Shown here: positions 7,336 through 17,006 of the stretch, in pieces
How positions within the stretch are numbered: the stretch's first letter is position 1
Layout: each line of letters opens with the position of its first letter
DNA from: Spirosoma aureum
GTDB taxonomy: Bacteria; Bacteroidota; Bacteroidia; Cytophagales; Spirosomataceae
Assembly (NCBI RefSeq): GCF_011604685.1
Contig: NZ_CP050063.1
Location: forward strand, 5,540,501 to 5,604,500
Direction: 5' to 3'
DNA length: 64,000 nt
Notes under the pieces: generated by a model
What the model saw: the letters and a program-made list of their open reading frames with translations, nothing else
The model's database searches: none
What the model was told of the DNA's origin: nothing
Position numbers and translations under genes: made by a program

Positions 7336-9915
7336 TTATGGCATAGCAACAAGGGCGTCATGATTTGCCCTTACATCCACGGGCAGCCCCCCCGATTCGG
7401 GTTGCGGTTCTTTATTGAATCGAAAAAATAGAACCTTCAGCCAATCAGCCGTTACCACGTAAGTGATCAGAATCAGAATTAGTGCTACTACTTGTTGGAC
7501 ATGAGCAACTGTAAATCCTAACATAGGTGCCAGAGGAGAAACCGGCAGATAAATTGTAATCAATAAGGCGAGCAAACCCGTTATCACCAGCCATTTTCCC
7601 GGTCTGCTTTTGATACATGAGTGTCGGGTACGGATAATAAACAGAATGAGCAGTTCGGTAATCGATGACTCAATAAACCAGCCCGTTTGAAAGGGGGAAC
7701 CCGACAGATGAAAATACTGAAAGAGAGTATAAAATGTAATGAAATCAAACAGAGAGCTGTGTAAACCAAACACAATCATGAAATTACGAATCTGATTCAT
7801 ATCCCATTTCAGCGGTCTGGTTAACTGATCATCGTCAACTTCATCGGAGGCAATGGTCAGAAAGGGCAGGTCTGTGATCAGATTGGTCAACAAAATTTGC
7901 TTGGGTAGCATTGGCAGAAACGACAGCAGTAGGGAAGCACCAGCCACACTAAACATATTGCCGAATGTAGCCCCCGTTGTGATGAAAATATACTTCATTG
8001 AGTTGGCGAATGATTTGCGGCCCTCTAGAATCCCATCGGCCAGCACCGACAGGTCTTTTTCCAGCAGTACAAAATCGGCGGCTTCCTGCGCAACGTCGAC
8101 CGCATTGCTGGTCGAGATGCCCACATCGGCGGCATGAATAGCGGCCACATCATTGATGCCATCGCCTATATACGCGACGGTTGCCCCGGACAATTGAAGA
8201 GCTTTGATGATACGTTCTTTCTGACGCGGTTCGATTTCAGCAAACACATCCGTTTGGAGCACCTTGACCGTTAAGGCTTCCGTGGTTAACTGATCCAGTA
8301 CATCGCCGGTCAGTATAACGGGTGTTGTGTTGGCAATGGCTTGGGCTGTATGCATGGCCGCAAACCGGTTGTCGCCTGTAATGATTTTTACGGCTACCTG
8401 CAATTTTCGGAGTTGGTTCAGAGAGGCCAATGCACTTTCTTTCAGCGGGTCTTCCAGGAGAATATAGCCTAAGAAAGTCATTTGCGTCTCATCGGCCCGG
8501 CTGATTTTATCGGTAGTTACTACCTTGTAAGCCAAGCCCAGCACCCGGTATCCAGCCTGACAATATGCAGCAAATCGGGCTTCTATCGACCTTCGGACGG
8601 AATCGTTGATGGGCTTCGACTGACCGGGCTGTGATTCAACCTGACTACACACGTCCAGTATGTTACTTAATGCGCCTTTGGTAACGAAAAATCGCTGTTC
8701 GCCTTTTTGTACCGCAATGCTGAGTCGCTTCCGAATGAAATCGTAGGGAATTTCGTCCAATTTACGGTAGTCATCCACCGATAGTTTTAATGAGGCAATT
8801 GCCTTGTCGATGGGATTGGTAAAGCCTTTCTGGAGGGACGCATTTAAGTAAGCGTATAGCCTGGCCCGTTCATCGGTTTTGCCCTCCCAGTTCACCATAT
8901 CATTCACGGTTGCAGTGCCTTCCGTAATGGTACCGGTTTTGTCGGTACACAATATGGTTACTTCCCCAAAATTGAAAATGGAGGACAGTTTTTTTACGAT
9001 TACTTTTTTGTCCAACATGCGTTTGGCTCCCGCCGACATAGCGAAGGTCATAATAGCGGGCAACAGTTCGGGAGCCATCCCGATCGCGAGGGCCAGTGAA
9101 AACAGTACGGAATCGAAAAAAGGCTTTTTAAAATACAGATTGGCTGCCAGAATAACTAACGACAGCGTAATGGTTATTCGCAGCAGAAAGTAGCCAAAGT
9201 GTTTGATGCCTTTTTCGAAAGCCGTTTCCTGTGTTTGCGTCAGACTGTGGGCCATTTGACCAAACAGGGTTTGGCTTCCGGTTTGCACAGCGATCGCCCG
9301 GGCAGTGCCGCTAATTACATTGGTACCCTGCCACAGGCAGTTGGTTTTCTGATTCAAAGGCAACTTATCAGGAACTGTTCCGGCCATTTTTTCAACTGGA
9401 TAGGTCTCGCCGGTTAATGAACTTTCATCGACGTGCAGTTCATTGCTTTCCAGAATCCGACAATCAGCAGGAATAATATCGCCCGCATCGAAAATCACTA
9501 CGTCACCCGGTACAATCTCCTCCGTACGTACCTGCTTTTCGTTCCCATCGCGTAGAATTGTATGTTTCATAGCAATCATCGACCGCAATTTTTCGATGGC
9601 TCGTCCTGCATTCAGTTCTTGCCAGAATCCTAGAAAACCGGTTACCAACAGAATCGCCAGAATGATGAGCATGTCGGACGTTTCGCCCAGCATCGCCGAC
9701 AAAATAACCGCCACCACCAGAAGCAGTACCAGCGGATTGGTAAACTGACGGACCAGCAACTTAAACTCACGACGGAAGCTACTTTCCGTATGCAATTGTT
9801 GCCGTTGTGTCCGAATACATTTAGCCGCTTCCCTGGCGGTTAGTCCATTTGGCGACGAATGGAGCGAATGATAAAGTTGTTCTGGTGTTGGCGAAGAGAA
9901 TGGTAGATTATCCAT
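7336..9915 (-). CDS. mgtA: Mg2+-importing P-type ATPase (MgtA/MgtB type)
   Basis: An 859-residue P3B-type ATPase of the inner membrane that uses ATP to import Mg2+. Visible features are an N-terminal cation-ATPase domain with LTAREAA; the actuator motif TGETYPVEK; helix 4 APELLPAI, like the TPEMLP of MgtA; the phosphorylation site TDKTGTIT with Asp325; ITGDNR; GDGINDVAAIHAADVGIS; and the MgtA-like run ANSMKYIFITTGATFGNMFSV followed by DEVDDDQL. The C terminus has the last membrane helices. Length matches the family (about 860-900). No mgtA leader riboswitch could be recognised upstream. It is the only complete Mg2+-type pump in the window. Confidence 0.9.
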   Translation of the reverse strand: MDNLPFSSPTPEQLYHSLHSSPNGLTAREAAKCIRTQRQQLHTESSFRREFKLLVRQFTNPLVLLLVVAVILSAMLGETSDMLIILAILLVTGFLGFWQELNAGRAIEKLRSMIAMKHTILRDGNEKQVRTEEIVPGDVVIFDAGDIIPADCRILESNELHVDESSLTGETYPVEKMAGTVPDKLPLNQKTNCLWQGTNVISGTARAIAVQTGSQTLFGQMAHSLTQTQETAFEKGIKHFGYFLLRITITLSLVILAANLYFKKPFFDSVLFSLALAIGMAPELLPAIMTFAMSAGAKRMLDKKVIVKKLSSIFNFGEVTILCTDKTGTITEGTATVNDMVNWEGKTDERARLYAYLNASLQKGFTNPIDKAIASLKLSVDDYRKLDEIPYDFIRKRLSIAVQKGEQRFFVTKGALSNILDVCSQVESQPGQSKPINDSVRRSIEARFAAYCQAGYRVLGLAYKVVTTDKISRADETQMTFLGYILLEDPLKESALASLNQLRKLQVAVKIITGDNRFAAMHTAQAIANTTPVILTGDVLDQLTTEALTVKVLQTDVFAEIEPRQKERIIKALQLSGATVAYIGDGINDVAAIHAADVGISTSNAVDVAQEAADFVLLEKDLSVLADGILEGRKSFANSMKYIFITTGATFGNMFSVAGASLLLSFLPMLPKQILLTNLITDLPFLTIASDEVDDDQLTRPLKWDMNQIRNFMIVFGLHSSLFDFITFYTLFQYFHLSGSPFQTGWFIESSITELLILFIIRTRHSCIKSRPGKWLVITGLLALLITIYLPVSPLAPMLGFTVAHVQQVVALILILITYVVTADWLKVLFFRFNKEPQPESGGLPVDVRANHDALVAMP

Positions 9916-10002
9916 TGGGAATGATGACGCAAATCGTAATCAAGTACGTAATGCCCAAATCTAAGCCGGTGAACAACGCAGTAAACTGATTACTATCGTC
10001 TC

Positions 10003-10014
10003 TTTAGCTGACTA
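10003..10014 (+). promoter_or_regulatory. recurrent TTTAGCTGACTA motif
   Basis: This copy lies about 70 bp before the membrane-protein gene at 10084. After the motif comes TCCTCATAAC, which resembles the GCCGCATTCC that follows the copy at 19698. Its role is unknown. Confidence 0.3.
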
Positions 10015-10083
10015 TCCTCATAACTACAAAACAATGATGATCAGCAAATTAGTACATCAAACGGAAACTTTAATAAGGGTTGA

Positions 10084-10950
10084 ATGATGGAATCAATAAT
10101 CGAACGAAAGTTAACGGACGACAGACCACAGACGCTGATGCTTAATCGGCCGCGAAGCCGCCTGACAGCAATCCTGGCACTGGTTGTATCACTTTTAGTA
10201 CTCTATGCTTCCCTGCGGGGAGTACTGGACAAACACCTTTATATCGATGCCATAGCAGCCGGCGTACTCTCGAAATCATTGCTGGCGGCTATCCGATTAC
10301 AGGATCAATTGTCAATCCCGTTTGCTGTAACCCTTTTAATCGTGTCGGTTAGCCATTTTCTATACGCAGGCTATAAGACCTTTCTCGTCCTGCTCGGTCT
10401 GGTTGGTAATTTCCTGTATGCCTATGGGCTTTTTGTTATTTCGGGTAATTTCACCGCCATCTACTTGGTTTATCTGGTTATTTTCGGCCTGTCGATTTAT
10501 TCACTGATTTTTGGGCTTACCAGTTTTGAGCCCGAAGTTGTGAGGTATTTGCAGTTACCCGTTCTGCTCCGTAACAGCATAAGCCTTTTTCTACTGGTTA
10601 TTGTTTTCATATTCGTTTTTTTATGGGTAAATTCGTTAACGCCCTTGATCAGCAAACACATACGACCTGATACGTACGCTGTATTTATTCTTGATCTCTG
10701 TATTGTTATGCCGGGTCTGGCAATCACGGCCGTACAATTGCTACGTCGTATTCCGTTTGGCAACGTCCTGGTGGGTATCTTTCTGATAAAGATCCTAACG
10801 CTGATTCTGCCTGTAGCCATCGGCGAAATTCTCCTGTCTACCCATACGAAACCAACCGATTATAGTATGGCTGCTATCTATAGCCTGATTGTTTTCATCA
10901 GTCTATTTTTGAGCGTTCACTATCTGCTGAAATTACGATTAACTAAATAG
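10084..10950 (+). CDS. multi-pass membrane protein, unknown
   Basis: The 288-residue protein has about eight predicted membrane helices separated by short loops and a hydrophilic N terminus of about 25 residues. No conserved catalytic or transport motif is recognised. It is divergent from mgtA with 168 bp between, and the TTTAGCTGACTA motif lies in that interval. ATGs occur at 10084 and 10087 and cannot be told apart. It probably stands alone, since the next genes are on the other strand. Confidence 0.6.
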   Translation: MMESIIERKLTDDRPQTLMLNRPRSRLTAILALVVSLLVLYASLRGVLDKHLYIDAIAAGVLSKSLLAAIRLQDQLSIPFAVTLLIVSVSHFLYAGYKTFLVLLGLVGNFLYAYGLFVISGNFTAIYLVYLVIFGLSIYSLIFGLTSFEPEVVRYLQLPVLLRNSISLFLLVIVFIFVFLWVNSLTPLISKHIRPDTYAVFILDLCIVMPGLAITAVQLLRRIPFGNVLVGIFLIKILTLILPVAIGEILLSTHTKPTDYSMAAIYSLIVFISLFLSVHYLLKLRLTK

Positions 10951-11008
10951 ACGAAGCGCTATGCTACTATAGGTAATCAAAATATCATTATCTCACCAGC
11001 ATTTTACT

Positions 11009-11632
11009 TCAGTTGAATTTTCCTAAAATGAAACCAAATGTAAAGGCTACATTCTGCAAATCAGCTTGTGATACTACCGGTTGTTCATTGAACTTGTAAA
11101 AACTATAGCCAACCCCTAGTCTAAATTTCATCCATTTAGTAATAGTCAACACACCGTAAACCTGTGGTGACACAACTAAACCTCCAAGTCTCGCTGTCGG
11201 ATATTTAATCCGAAAAATCTGAAAATCAGCCTTATTACCTACAAGCGAAAAGTATCCTGCATTTAATAGCCAGCCAATATGAACTGGTTTTAGATGATTC
11301 TGTTCAACCCCGATTAACAGGCCATATTGACCTACGTAGAGAAACAATGGATTATTAATTCGTTCAACATCCAGGGTCGAAACAAATGTAGCGCCATAAG
11401 CCGAAATCAGAAATTTATGATTTAAGATAATCCCGGCTTCAATACCCTGAAACGAAAACGGCTGCTTAAAAAAGTTCTGATGCTGGTGAACCAGGGCTCC
11501 ATACCAAGTCGCATCAGTATGTACCCAATCACGCTTAATCTCACTGTGTTCCTGCTTTATTTGCTGGGCATGAATACCATACGGAACCAGCAGGCAGGCC
11601 AATCCGAAAAAGACGAAGCTGCCCTTTTTCAT
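11009..11632 (-). CDS. exported barrel-like protein, unknown
   Basis: The 207-residue protein has a signal peptide ending GIHAQQ. The mature part has alternating hydrophobic and polar strands with many aromatics, and ends in an AFTFGFILGKFN strand, so an outer-membrane beta-barrel is likely. Its start codon overlaps the stop of the upstream DUF998-like gene by 4 bp (ATGA), so the two are translationally coupled. No enzymatic motif is seen. Confidence 0.6.
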   Translation of the reverse strand: MKKGSFVFFGLACLLVPYGIHAQQIKQEHSEIKRDWVHTDATWYGALVHQHQNFFKQPFSFQGIEAGIILNHKFLISAYGATFVSTLDVERINNPLFLYVGQYGLLIGVEQNHLKPVHIGWLLNAGYFSLVGNKADFQIFRIKYPTARLGGLVVSPQVYGVLTITKWMKFRLGVGYSFYKFNEQPVVSQADLQNVAFTFGFILGKFN

Positions 11633-12270
11633 TGGTTTCTGTATAGTTTATACGATAAATAGAAAGTCCATGCCTGCAAAATAGCCATGTTCATTCGCTC
11701 TACAATTCCAAAATAAGGCCATTGTTTGAGATAAAACACTGCCGTTAATCCACCAAATAAAAGAATCAGACAGCTGGCTAGAATAGACGCGAAGCCAACG
11801 TTTTGCCAACTGCGCTCTTTGCGAAAGCCCAGACCTATTAACAAAGGGGAAGCAATGGTAAAAGGCACGATCAGGGCAGTAATGACCAGATGCATTGTAC
11901 CTAAAAACGTACTAGCTGCGTTCGGCAAATCTTCAGGGAATATGCCATACGCTATTGAAATACAGTGCAACGTAACAAACATAATGCCTCCCCAAAGCAC
12001 AAATTTATGATGCTTATTTGCTTCAAAAAGAGTAAATGTTAACGCGAAGAATAGCGCTAACACACCATACAAAGTTGTAAAGGCCAGCATCAATGACTTA
12101 TTGGGCGCACCAGTTGCTGTTAAATCGCTAATTGGTTGCTGAAAATGATCATAGCCCTTCCACAAGATGCCACCAAGGAGGATATGCAGGACATAAAAAA
12201 ATACAGCTAACATACCAGATGCCAATAAAACCTGTTTACGTTGTACGTTTACTCTAGGTGTTAATTCCAT
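11629..12270 (-). CDS. DUF998-family membrane protein
   Basis: The 213-residue membrane protein has six hydrophobic helices. Family-like features are QQPISDLTATGAPN after the first helix and YGIFPEDLPN ... GTMHLV around the third and fourth helices, close to the DUF998 pattern of 'S.isdl...gap' and 'FP.D....H'. Function is unknown. It is coupled by a 4-bp overlap to the barrel-like gene downstream. Confidence 0.7.
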   Translation of the reverse strand: MELTPRVNVQRKQVLLASGMLAVFFYVLHILLGGILWKGYDHFQQPISDLTATGAPNKSLMLAFTTLYGVLALFFALTFTLFEANKHHKFVLWGGIMFVTLHCISIAYGIFPEDLPNAASTFLGTMHLVITALIVPFTIASPLLIGLGFRKERSWQNVGFASILASCLILLFGGLTAVFYLKQWPYFGIVERMNMAILQAWTFYLSYKLYRNQ

Positions 12271-12365
12271 TGAAATCTATATCTAACGGTTATTAATATA
12301 CGTCAGCCTGAGCCCTCCACATTACTTGGATTAAGAGACCATTTTGTTTAGGCGTCCTGTAGCCG

Positions 12366-12935
12366 CTACGGCCTGGCGGAAGGAAAGGTGTAGCCCAATG
12401 TAAAGTCACCTGCCCCTTCAGCATTTCCGTTGAAAATCCGGCTGCCCAGAGCCAGGTTTAAGTAGAAATTCCGGCGATACGTCCGTTGGAATCCCCATAG
12501 TGCCTCTACACCAAATCCGCTGCCGTCACCAATCGGAACCTGTTCCGATTCACTTTTGGCAACGGCAGGAAGCCGATAACGGGCGCGAACACTGAGATAA
12601 TTGCCAGAATTATACCGGATAGTTTTTCCTTTTTGCAACCGCCGGTCAAAATTGTAAAAATACCGGGCACCTACGGACACATCTGGATTGAACGTAGTAG
12701 ATGTATAATACTTTGTTTGATTCGGATCGGTTTCTACTTCCTTAGCTTTGGAATAGCTCGTAATGCGTGCCTCCGAAATGAGAGTAGTACGGTTTCCAAG
12801 GCGAAATTCATTCATAAAACCGGGGGCTAAAAAGGCCGCACGCCAGACCGATTTCACTACTTGGGCTGGCTCCTGATTCTGTTGACCCATGACCAGCATA
12901 GGCAACAGTACTAAGGCAGTAAGGATTGTTTTCAT
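12366..12935 (-). CDS. exported barrel-like protein, unknown
   Basis: The 189-residue protein has a clear signal peptide ending VMGQ. The mature part contains short strands such as VGARYFYNFDRR, YLSVRARYRLP and FYLNLALGSR, and ends in DFTLGYTF, which suggests a small outer-membrane barrel. It is alone on its strand. No partner or substrate can be proposed. Confidence 0.6.
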   Translation of the reverse strand: MKTILTALVLLPMLVMGQQNQEPAQVVKSVWRAAFLAPGFMNEFRLGNRTTLISEARITSYSKAKEVETDPNQTKYYTSTTFNPDVSVGARYFYNFDRRLQKGKTIRYNSGNYLSVRARYRLPAVAKSESEQVPIGDGSGFGVEALWGFQRTYRRNFYLNLALGSRIFNGNAEGAGDFTLGYTFPSARP

Positions 12936-13002
12936 GATGCTGTGAATCGTAATGTTTCACCACAAATTTGGCCGAATGCAGGAATGAAAGCACTAACGCG
13001 GG

Positions 13003-13194
13003 TCAGGCAAGCAATTGATAATGGTCAAGTGAATTTACTGTTTTGTGAAAGCCTAAGTATTTATCACTTAGCAAATTAAGCTGCTGATGCAACTTATTTA
13101 TAGAGCTGATTTTGGTCAATATGTTCTCCAGTTTTGGTGCGACATCTTTGCCATGGAATTGGCTAATCGATCGGATTAACAGATTGCCATTCAT
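13003..13194 (-). CDS. small open frame, uncertain
   Basis: A 63-codon frame encodes a hydrophilic, probably helical peptide with no recognised motif. There is no strong ribosome-binding site. It lies in the interval before the broken hsp20 gene. It could be a chance open frame. Confidence 0.22.
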   Translation of the reverse strand: MNGNLLIRSISQFHGKDVAPKLENILTKISSINKLHQQLNLLSDKYLGFHKTVNSLDHYQLLA

Positions 13195-13221
13195 TCTATC
13201 ATAAATTCAAACGTATTAGGT

Positions 13222-13642
13222 CATGAAACCAGACTTGCGTCATTCGCTGTTGCCGGCATTTCCCCAACTCTTCGACAACGACTTTTTCGGTACCCTACAT
13301 TATTCCAGGACAATGGTTTACCAGCGGTGAACGTCCGGGAGGAAGCTGACAGTTTTCAGTTGGAAGTCATCGCGCCAGGATTGAATAAGGACGATTTTAA
13401 ACTAGCTATCGACGATGGTATGTTAACGGTCTCGCCGAGACTAAGTCGGAGTCCGAGGAAAAAAAGATACGTATCGTCGAAAAGAATATAACAGCCGATC
13501 CTTCAGCCGGGCTTTCGTTTTACCCGATGGAGTCGAAGCTGACAGTGTTCAGGGTACTTATAGTGATGGGGTATTAAAAATTGAACTAAAGAAAAAGATG
13601 AGTACACCTAAATCCGAACCGAAACTAATTCCGATTGCCTAA
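13222..13642 (+). pseudogene. Hsp20/alpha-crystallin small heat-shock protein, frameshifted
   Basis: The reading starts with ATG (MKPDLRHSLLPAF), but the alpha-crystallin domain is spread over several frames: VNVREEADSFQLEV and APGLNKDDFKLAIDDGMLTV in one, ETKSESEEKKIRIV in the next, then EYNSRSFSRAFVLPDGVEA and GTYSDGVLKIELKKK in a third, ending in IPIA at 13642. At least three indels are needed to join them. In-frame stops after the first shift leave no functional chaperone. Apart from the indels the sequence is well conserved, so inactivation is recent or the indels are sequencing errors. Intact, it would be about 140 residues, normal for Hsp20. Confidence 0.85.
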
Positions 13643-13726
13643 TAGGCGATTGACGCCTTTCTCTGGAAGGCAAAGGAGCTTCGGTAATAGGTCTGTATAG
13701 GATCTCATTTTTGGCTGCGGCAATAC

Positions 13727-13783
13727 AGACTAACGTACAAGGCCAGTAGTTACCCGGTAATTACTGGCCTTGTACGTTAGTCT
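13727..13783. terminator. long palindromic hairpin
   Basis: A 57-nt near-perfect inverted repeat. The outer arms 13727-13748 and 13762-13783 read AGACTAACGTACAAGGCCAG and its complement. It lies after the hsp20 remnant and before the ATPase gene. There is no clean T-run, so a terminator or mRNA-stabilising hairpin are both possible. Confidence 0.65.
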
Positions 13784-13913
13784 TCGTTTAATCGTTGGCT
13801 GTTCGACAGTTGCCAGCCCCATACTGAGGATGATCATAACAGCCAGTGACTAAGATCAGCGTGCTTGTAATCAGGACAATGCAGTTTTGTTGACATCAAA
13901 TCTTAGCCAAACG

Positions 13914-16412
13914 ATGAATTCATCCGTGCTTATACCCTCTGCCAGCCTGGTTGGGCTGACAATCCCTGAGGTCGATGAATCACGGGAGCGCTACGGCACC
14001 AATATCCTGCCTGGTCAGTCAACCAACTGGCGTCTTTTTATAGACATTATTACAGAACCTATGTTTGGCTTGCTGGCCGGAGCATGCACCATCTATGGTT
14101 TTCTGGGGCAGTGGCACGAAGGGATTGTGTTAGGCATAGCCATGTTGTTGGTGGCGGGGCTTTCGGTGTATGAATCTCTTCGTAGTGATCAGGCTTTGCA
14201 GGCACTTCGGCAGTTAACCCAGCCCACTGTTCAGGTGATCCGAAATACCCAACTGATCCAAGTGCCTACCGAGCAGTTGGTTGTGGGCGACATTGTGTTA
14301 TTGACGGAAGGCCAAACCATACCCGCTGACGGCGTGCTGCTTCAGGCAAACGATTGTTCGGTCGATGAATCCATGCTGACGGGCGAATCGGTTCCCGTTG
14401 CTAAAACAGAGGCTGGTATGCCCTGTTTCGGGGGAACGGTGCTAACTTCGGGGCGTATTTTTATACGTATCAATGCGGTTGGCGTTAACACCGAAATAGG
14501 GAAACTGGGTCATTCCCTCCAAACCATTAATTCCGAAAAAACACCCCTTCAACAACAAATTCACCAGTTTGTGAATCGAATGGCGTTGATCGGATTGGGT
14601 GCTTTTTTGCTGGTTTGGTTTGTCAATTTCGCTCGCTCTGGTGACTGGGTTACGTCTCTTCTGTTTGGACTGACCATGGCCATGACAATCCTGCCTGAAG
14701 AAATACCGGTAGCATTCAGCAGCTTTATGGCGTTAGGGGCAGCCCGGATGGCGAAATTGGGTGTGCTGACCAAGCAACCCCAAACTGTCGAAAGCTTAGG
14801 GTCGGCCTCGGTCATCTGCATCGACAAAACGGGGACAATTACGCAGGAGGGCATGGTACTTAGCCGGCTCTACATCGGTTCTGAGCAACGTGTGGTGACG
14901 CTGCCGGCCGCTATTTCGGCGCCTGCCTGGGACGTACTAGCCTACGCCCGCTGGGCAAGTGAAGCCGAACCGTTTGATTCGATGGAAAAAGCGATTCTGG
15001 CGGCTTATCGACAGCATTGTTCGCCTGATGATCCCTACCAGCGACCAATGGTACACGAGTATCCGCTATCGGGAACACCCCCAATGATGACCCACATATA
15101 TGATTCAAAAACGGGCATCATACAGATTGCAGGCAAAGGAGCTGTTGAGCGAATCGTTCGGGTTTGCCAATTAACCAAACCCGAAGCAGAGGTTATTCTT
15201 CAGCAAGCGAGTCAGTTAGCTACCGAAGGCTATCGGGTTTTGGGCGTAGCAGGCAGCCAATGGGGAGCTACTCCATATCCAACCGAGCAGGATGATTTTA
15301 CCTGGTCATTTAAGGGATTGCTTGCCTTTGAGAACCCACCCAAACCGAATGCCAGTTGGGTTATTGACCAGTTTAAACAGGCGGGTATTGCTGTCAAACT
15401 AATCACGGGTGATTCCCCTGAAACCGCCCTCTCCATTGCCCGGCAGGTTGGCTTAACGGATGATAATCAGGTACTGACCGGCGAGCAGGTCATGACTTTA
15501 TCTGACGAAATGCTATGGAAGCAAGTTAGCCCAATCCGGGTATTTGCCCGTATGCTGCCCGAAGCCAAACTACGAGTCATTCAGGCTCTCAAAGCAAACG
15601 GACAGGTCGTAGCCATGACGGGCGATGGCGTCAATGATGGGCCTGCGTTAAAAGCCGCACATATTGGCGTAGCTATGGGCCGACGTGGCACTGAACTGGC
15701 TAAACAGGCAGCATCACTTATCCTGTCAACCGATGATCTGGCCAGCATGGTTGAGGCCATTGCGCTCGGGCGTCGCATTTACCAGAATCTTAAAATTGCA
15801 GTAGCTTATATCGTTTCCATACACATACCGATCATTTTGATCGTAACGTTACCGTTACTGATCAACTGGCAGTACGCCAACCTGTTGAGCCCCATTCATG
15901 TCATTCTGCTGGAGTTGATTATGGGCCCGACCTGCTCTATCGCTTTCGAGCAGGAACCCACCGAGCAGGGATTGATGCATCAACGCCCTCGTCCGCTAAA
16001 CGCCACTTTTTTTACAGCAAAAGAATTGGGTATGAGTATTATTCAGGGATTGGTAATTGCCCTCATTACGTTGGTTGTTTATTATCTGGGAATGCATAAG
16101 GGGCAATCGTTAGAGACAGTACGAACCATGACGTTTTCGAGTCTGATCATGAGCAATATCGGGTTAACCCTGGTAAGTCGATCCAACCGGGTGTCGTTTT
16201 TTCAAACCCTGCGAAAGCCCAACCCGGTTCTCTGGAACGTTCTGGGTATAACTGTATTCATCCTGGCAGCCTCTTTATTCGTTCCCGCAATCCGCTCATT
16301 TATGCAGTTTTCATCCTTGAGTGGGGTTCAACTGGGTCAGTGTATCCTGGCTGGCTTTATTGGTACATTTTGGGTGGAAGGCTACAAATGGTGGAAGCGA
16401 AAAACTGTTTAA
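13914..16412 (+). CDS. cation-translocating P-type ATPase (P2-like)
   Basis: An 832-residue pump with all core motifs: actuator LTGESVPVAK, helix 4 LPEEIPVAF, phosphorylation site CIDKTGTIT with Asp304, nucleotide-binding KGAVE, LITGDSPET, and hinge MTGDGVNDGPALKAAHIGVAMG. The C terminus has several membrane helices, ending WVEGYKWWKRK. Helix 4 reads PEEIP rather than the PEGLP of Ca2+ pumps, so the ion is uncertain. The ATG at 13914 was preferred to the TTG at 13887. Ca2+-ATPase-like pumps are also found in low-oxygen stress regulons of other bacteria. Confidence 0.85.
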   Translation: MNSSVLIPSASLVGLTIPEVDESRERYGTNILPGQSTNWRLFIDIITEPMFGLLAGACTIYGFLGQWHEGIVLGIAMLLVAGLSVYESLRSDQALQALRQLTQPTVQVIRNTQLIQVPTEQLVVGDIVLLTEGQTIPADGVLLQANDCSVDESMLTGESVPVAKTEAGMPCFGGTVLTSGRIFIRINAVGVNTEIGKLGHSLQTINSEKTPLQQQIHQFVNRMALIGLGAFLLVWFVNFARSGDWVTSLLFGLTMAMTILPEEIPVAFSSFMALGAARMAKLGVLTKQPQTVESLGSASVICIDKTGTITQEGMVLSRLYIGSEQRVVTLPAAISAPAWDVLAYARWASEAEPFDSMEKAILAAYRQHCSPDDPYQRPMVHEYPLSGTPPMMTHIYDSKTGIIQIAGKGAVERIVRVCQLTKPEAEVILQQASQLATEGYRVLGVAGSQWGATPYPTEQDDFTWSFKGLLAFENPPKPNASWVIDQFKQAGIAVKLITGDSPETALSIARQVGLTDDNQVLTGEQVMTLSDEMLWKQVSPIRVFARMLPEAKLRVIQALKANGQVVAMTGDGVNDGPALKAAHIGVAMGRRGTELAKQAASLILSTDDLASMVEAIALGRRIYQNLKIAVAYIVSIHIPIILIVTLPLLINWQYANLLSPIHVILLELIMGPTCSIAFEQEPTEQGLMHQRPRPLNATFFTAKELGMSIIQGLVIALITLVVYYLGMHKGQSLETVRTMTFSSLIMSNIGLTLVSRSNRVSFFQTLRKPNPVLWNVLGITVFILAASLFVPAIRSFMQFSSLSGVQLGQCILAGFIGTFWVEGYKWWKRKTV

Positions 16413-16418
16413 ACAGCC

Positions 16419-16724
16419 TTACGAAATATGAAGTTCCACCAAACTTAGTAAACTCTCGGTTGGCAGCCCTTCGTACCGCCAAAGTTCCTTGCCTTTATTG
16501 ACCAGAACGAACGTAGGTAATTGAGTTACATTAAAACTAAGAACCACACCTGGATGAACGACTTCCTCAATCTTCAGCAATTGAACTTTTCCGGTAAGCT
16601 TTTCCAGAAGCTGTTCTACTACGTCATTTATGAGCAGATGTCGATGAGCGTCTTTGGGCATAAAAACCAATAACACAGGTAACCGCTTGTTATATTTCAA
16701 CTGTTTTGGGTGATTTGTCTCCAT
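16419..16724 (-). CDS. thioredoxin-fold protein lacking the CxxC
   Basis: A 101-residue protein with the thioredoxin layout: a strand LPVLLVFMP, a helix, a strand VQLLKIEEV, then the cis-Pro segment QLPTFVLVNKGKELWRYEG and a last helix. At the usual WCxxC position it reads FMPKDAH, and the whole protein has no cysteine, so it cannot act as a dithiol reductase. It might be a binding or chaperone-like thioredoxin fold. It is convergent with the ATPase gene, with 6 bp between stops. Confidence 0.6.
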   Translation of the reverse strand: METNHPKQLKYNKRLPVLLVFMPKDAHRHLLINDVVEQLLEKLTGKVQLLKIEEVVHPGVVLSFNVTQLPTFVLVNKGKELWRYEGLPTESLLSLVELHIS

Positions 16725-17006
16725 AACCGTAATCGTCTACCCACCCTGTTCGGATGAATTTTATACGTATGACAATAAAGATGGAGGTAGTTTTTTCGTC
16801 GGTATATGACTGCCGTCATCACAGCAGCTAATTTTCATCTAGTCAATAAAGAAGTCTGATTTATTCAGGCGCACCCATTACTAAACAAAATGTTGATTAT
16901 CAGAAAATAAGTCGGTTTTTTGTTTGTGCTGATATCCAAAATTCAATTCACGTTATTTGGCAAATGAAATTGATTTATACTTCTAAAGCGCCCTGGTGCA
17001 TTTTTT

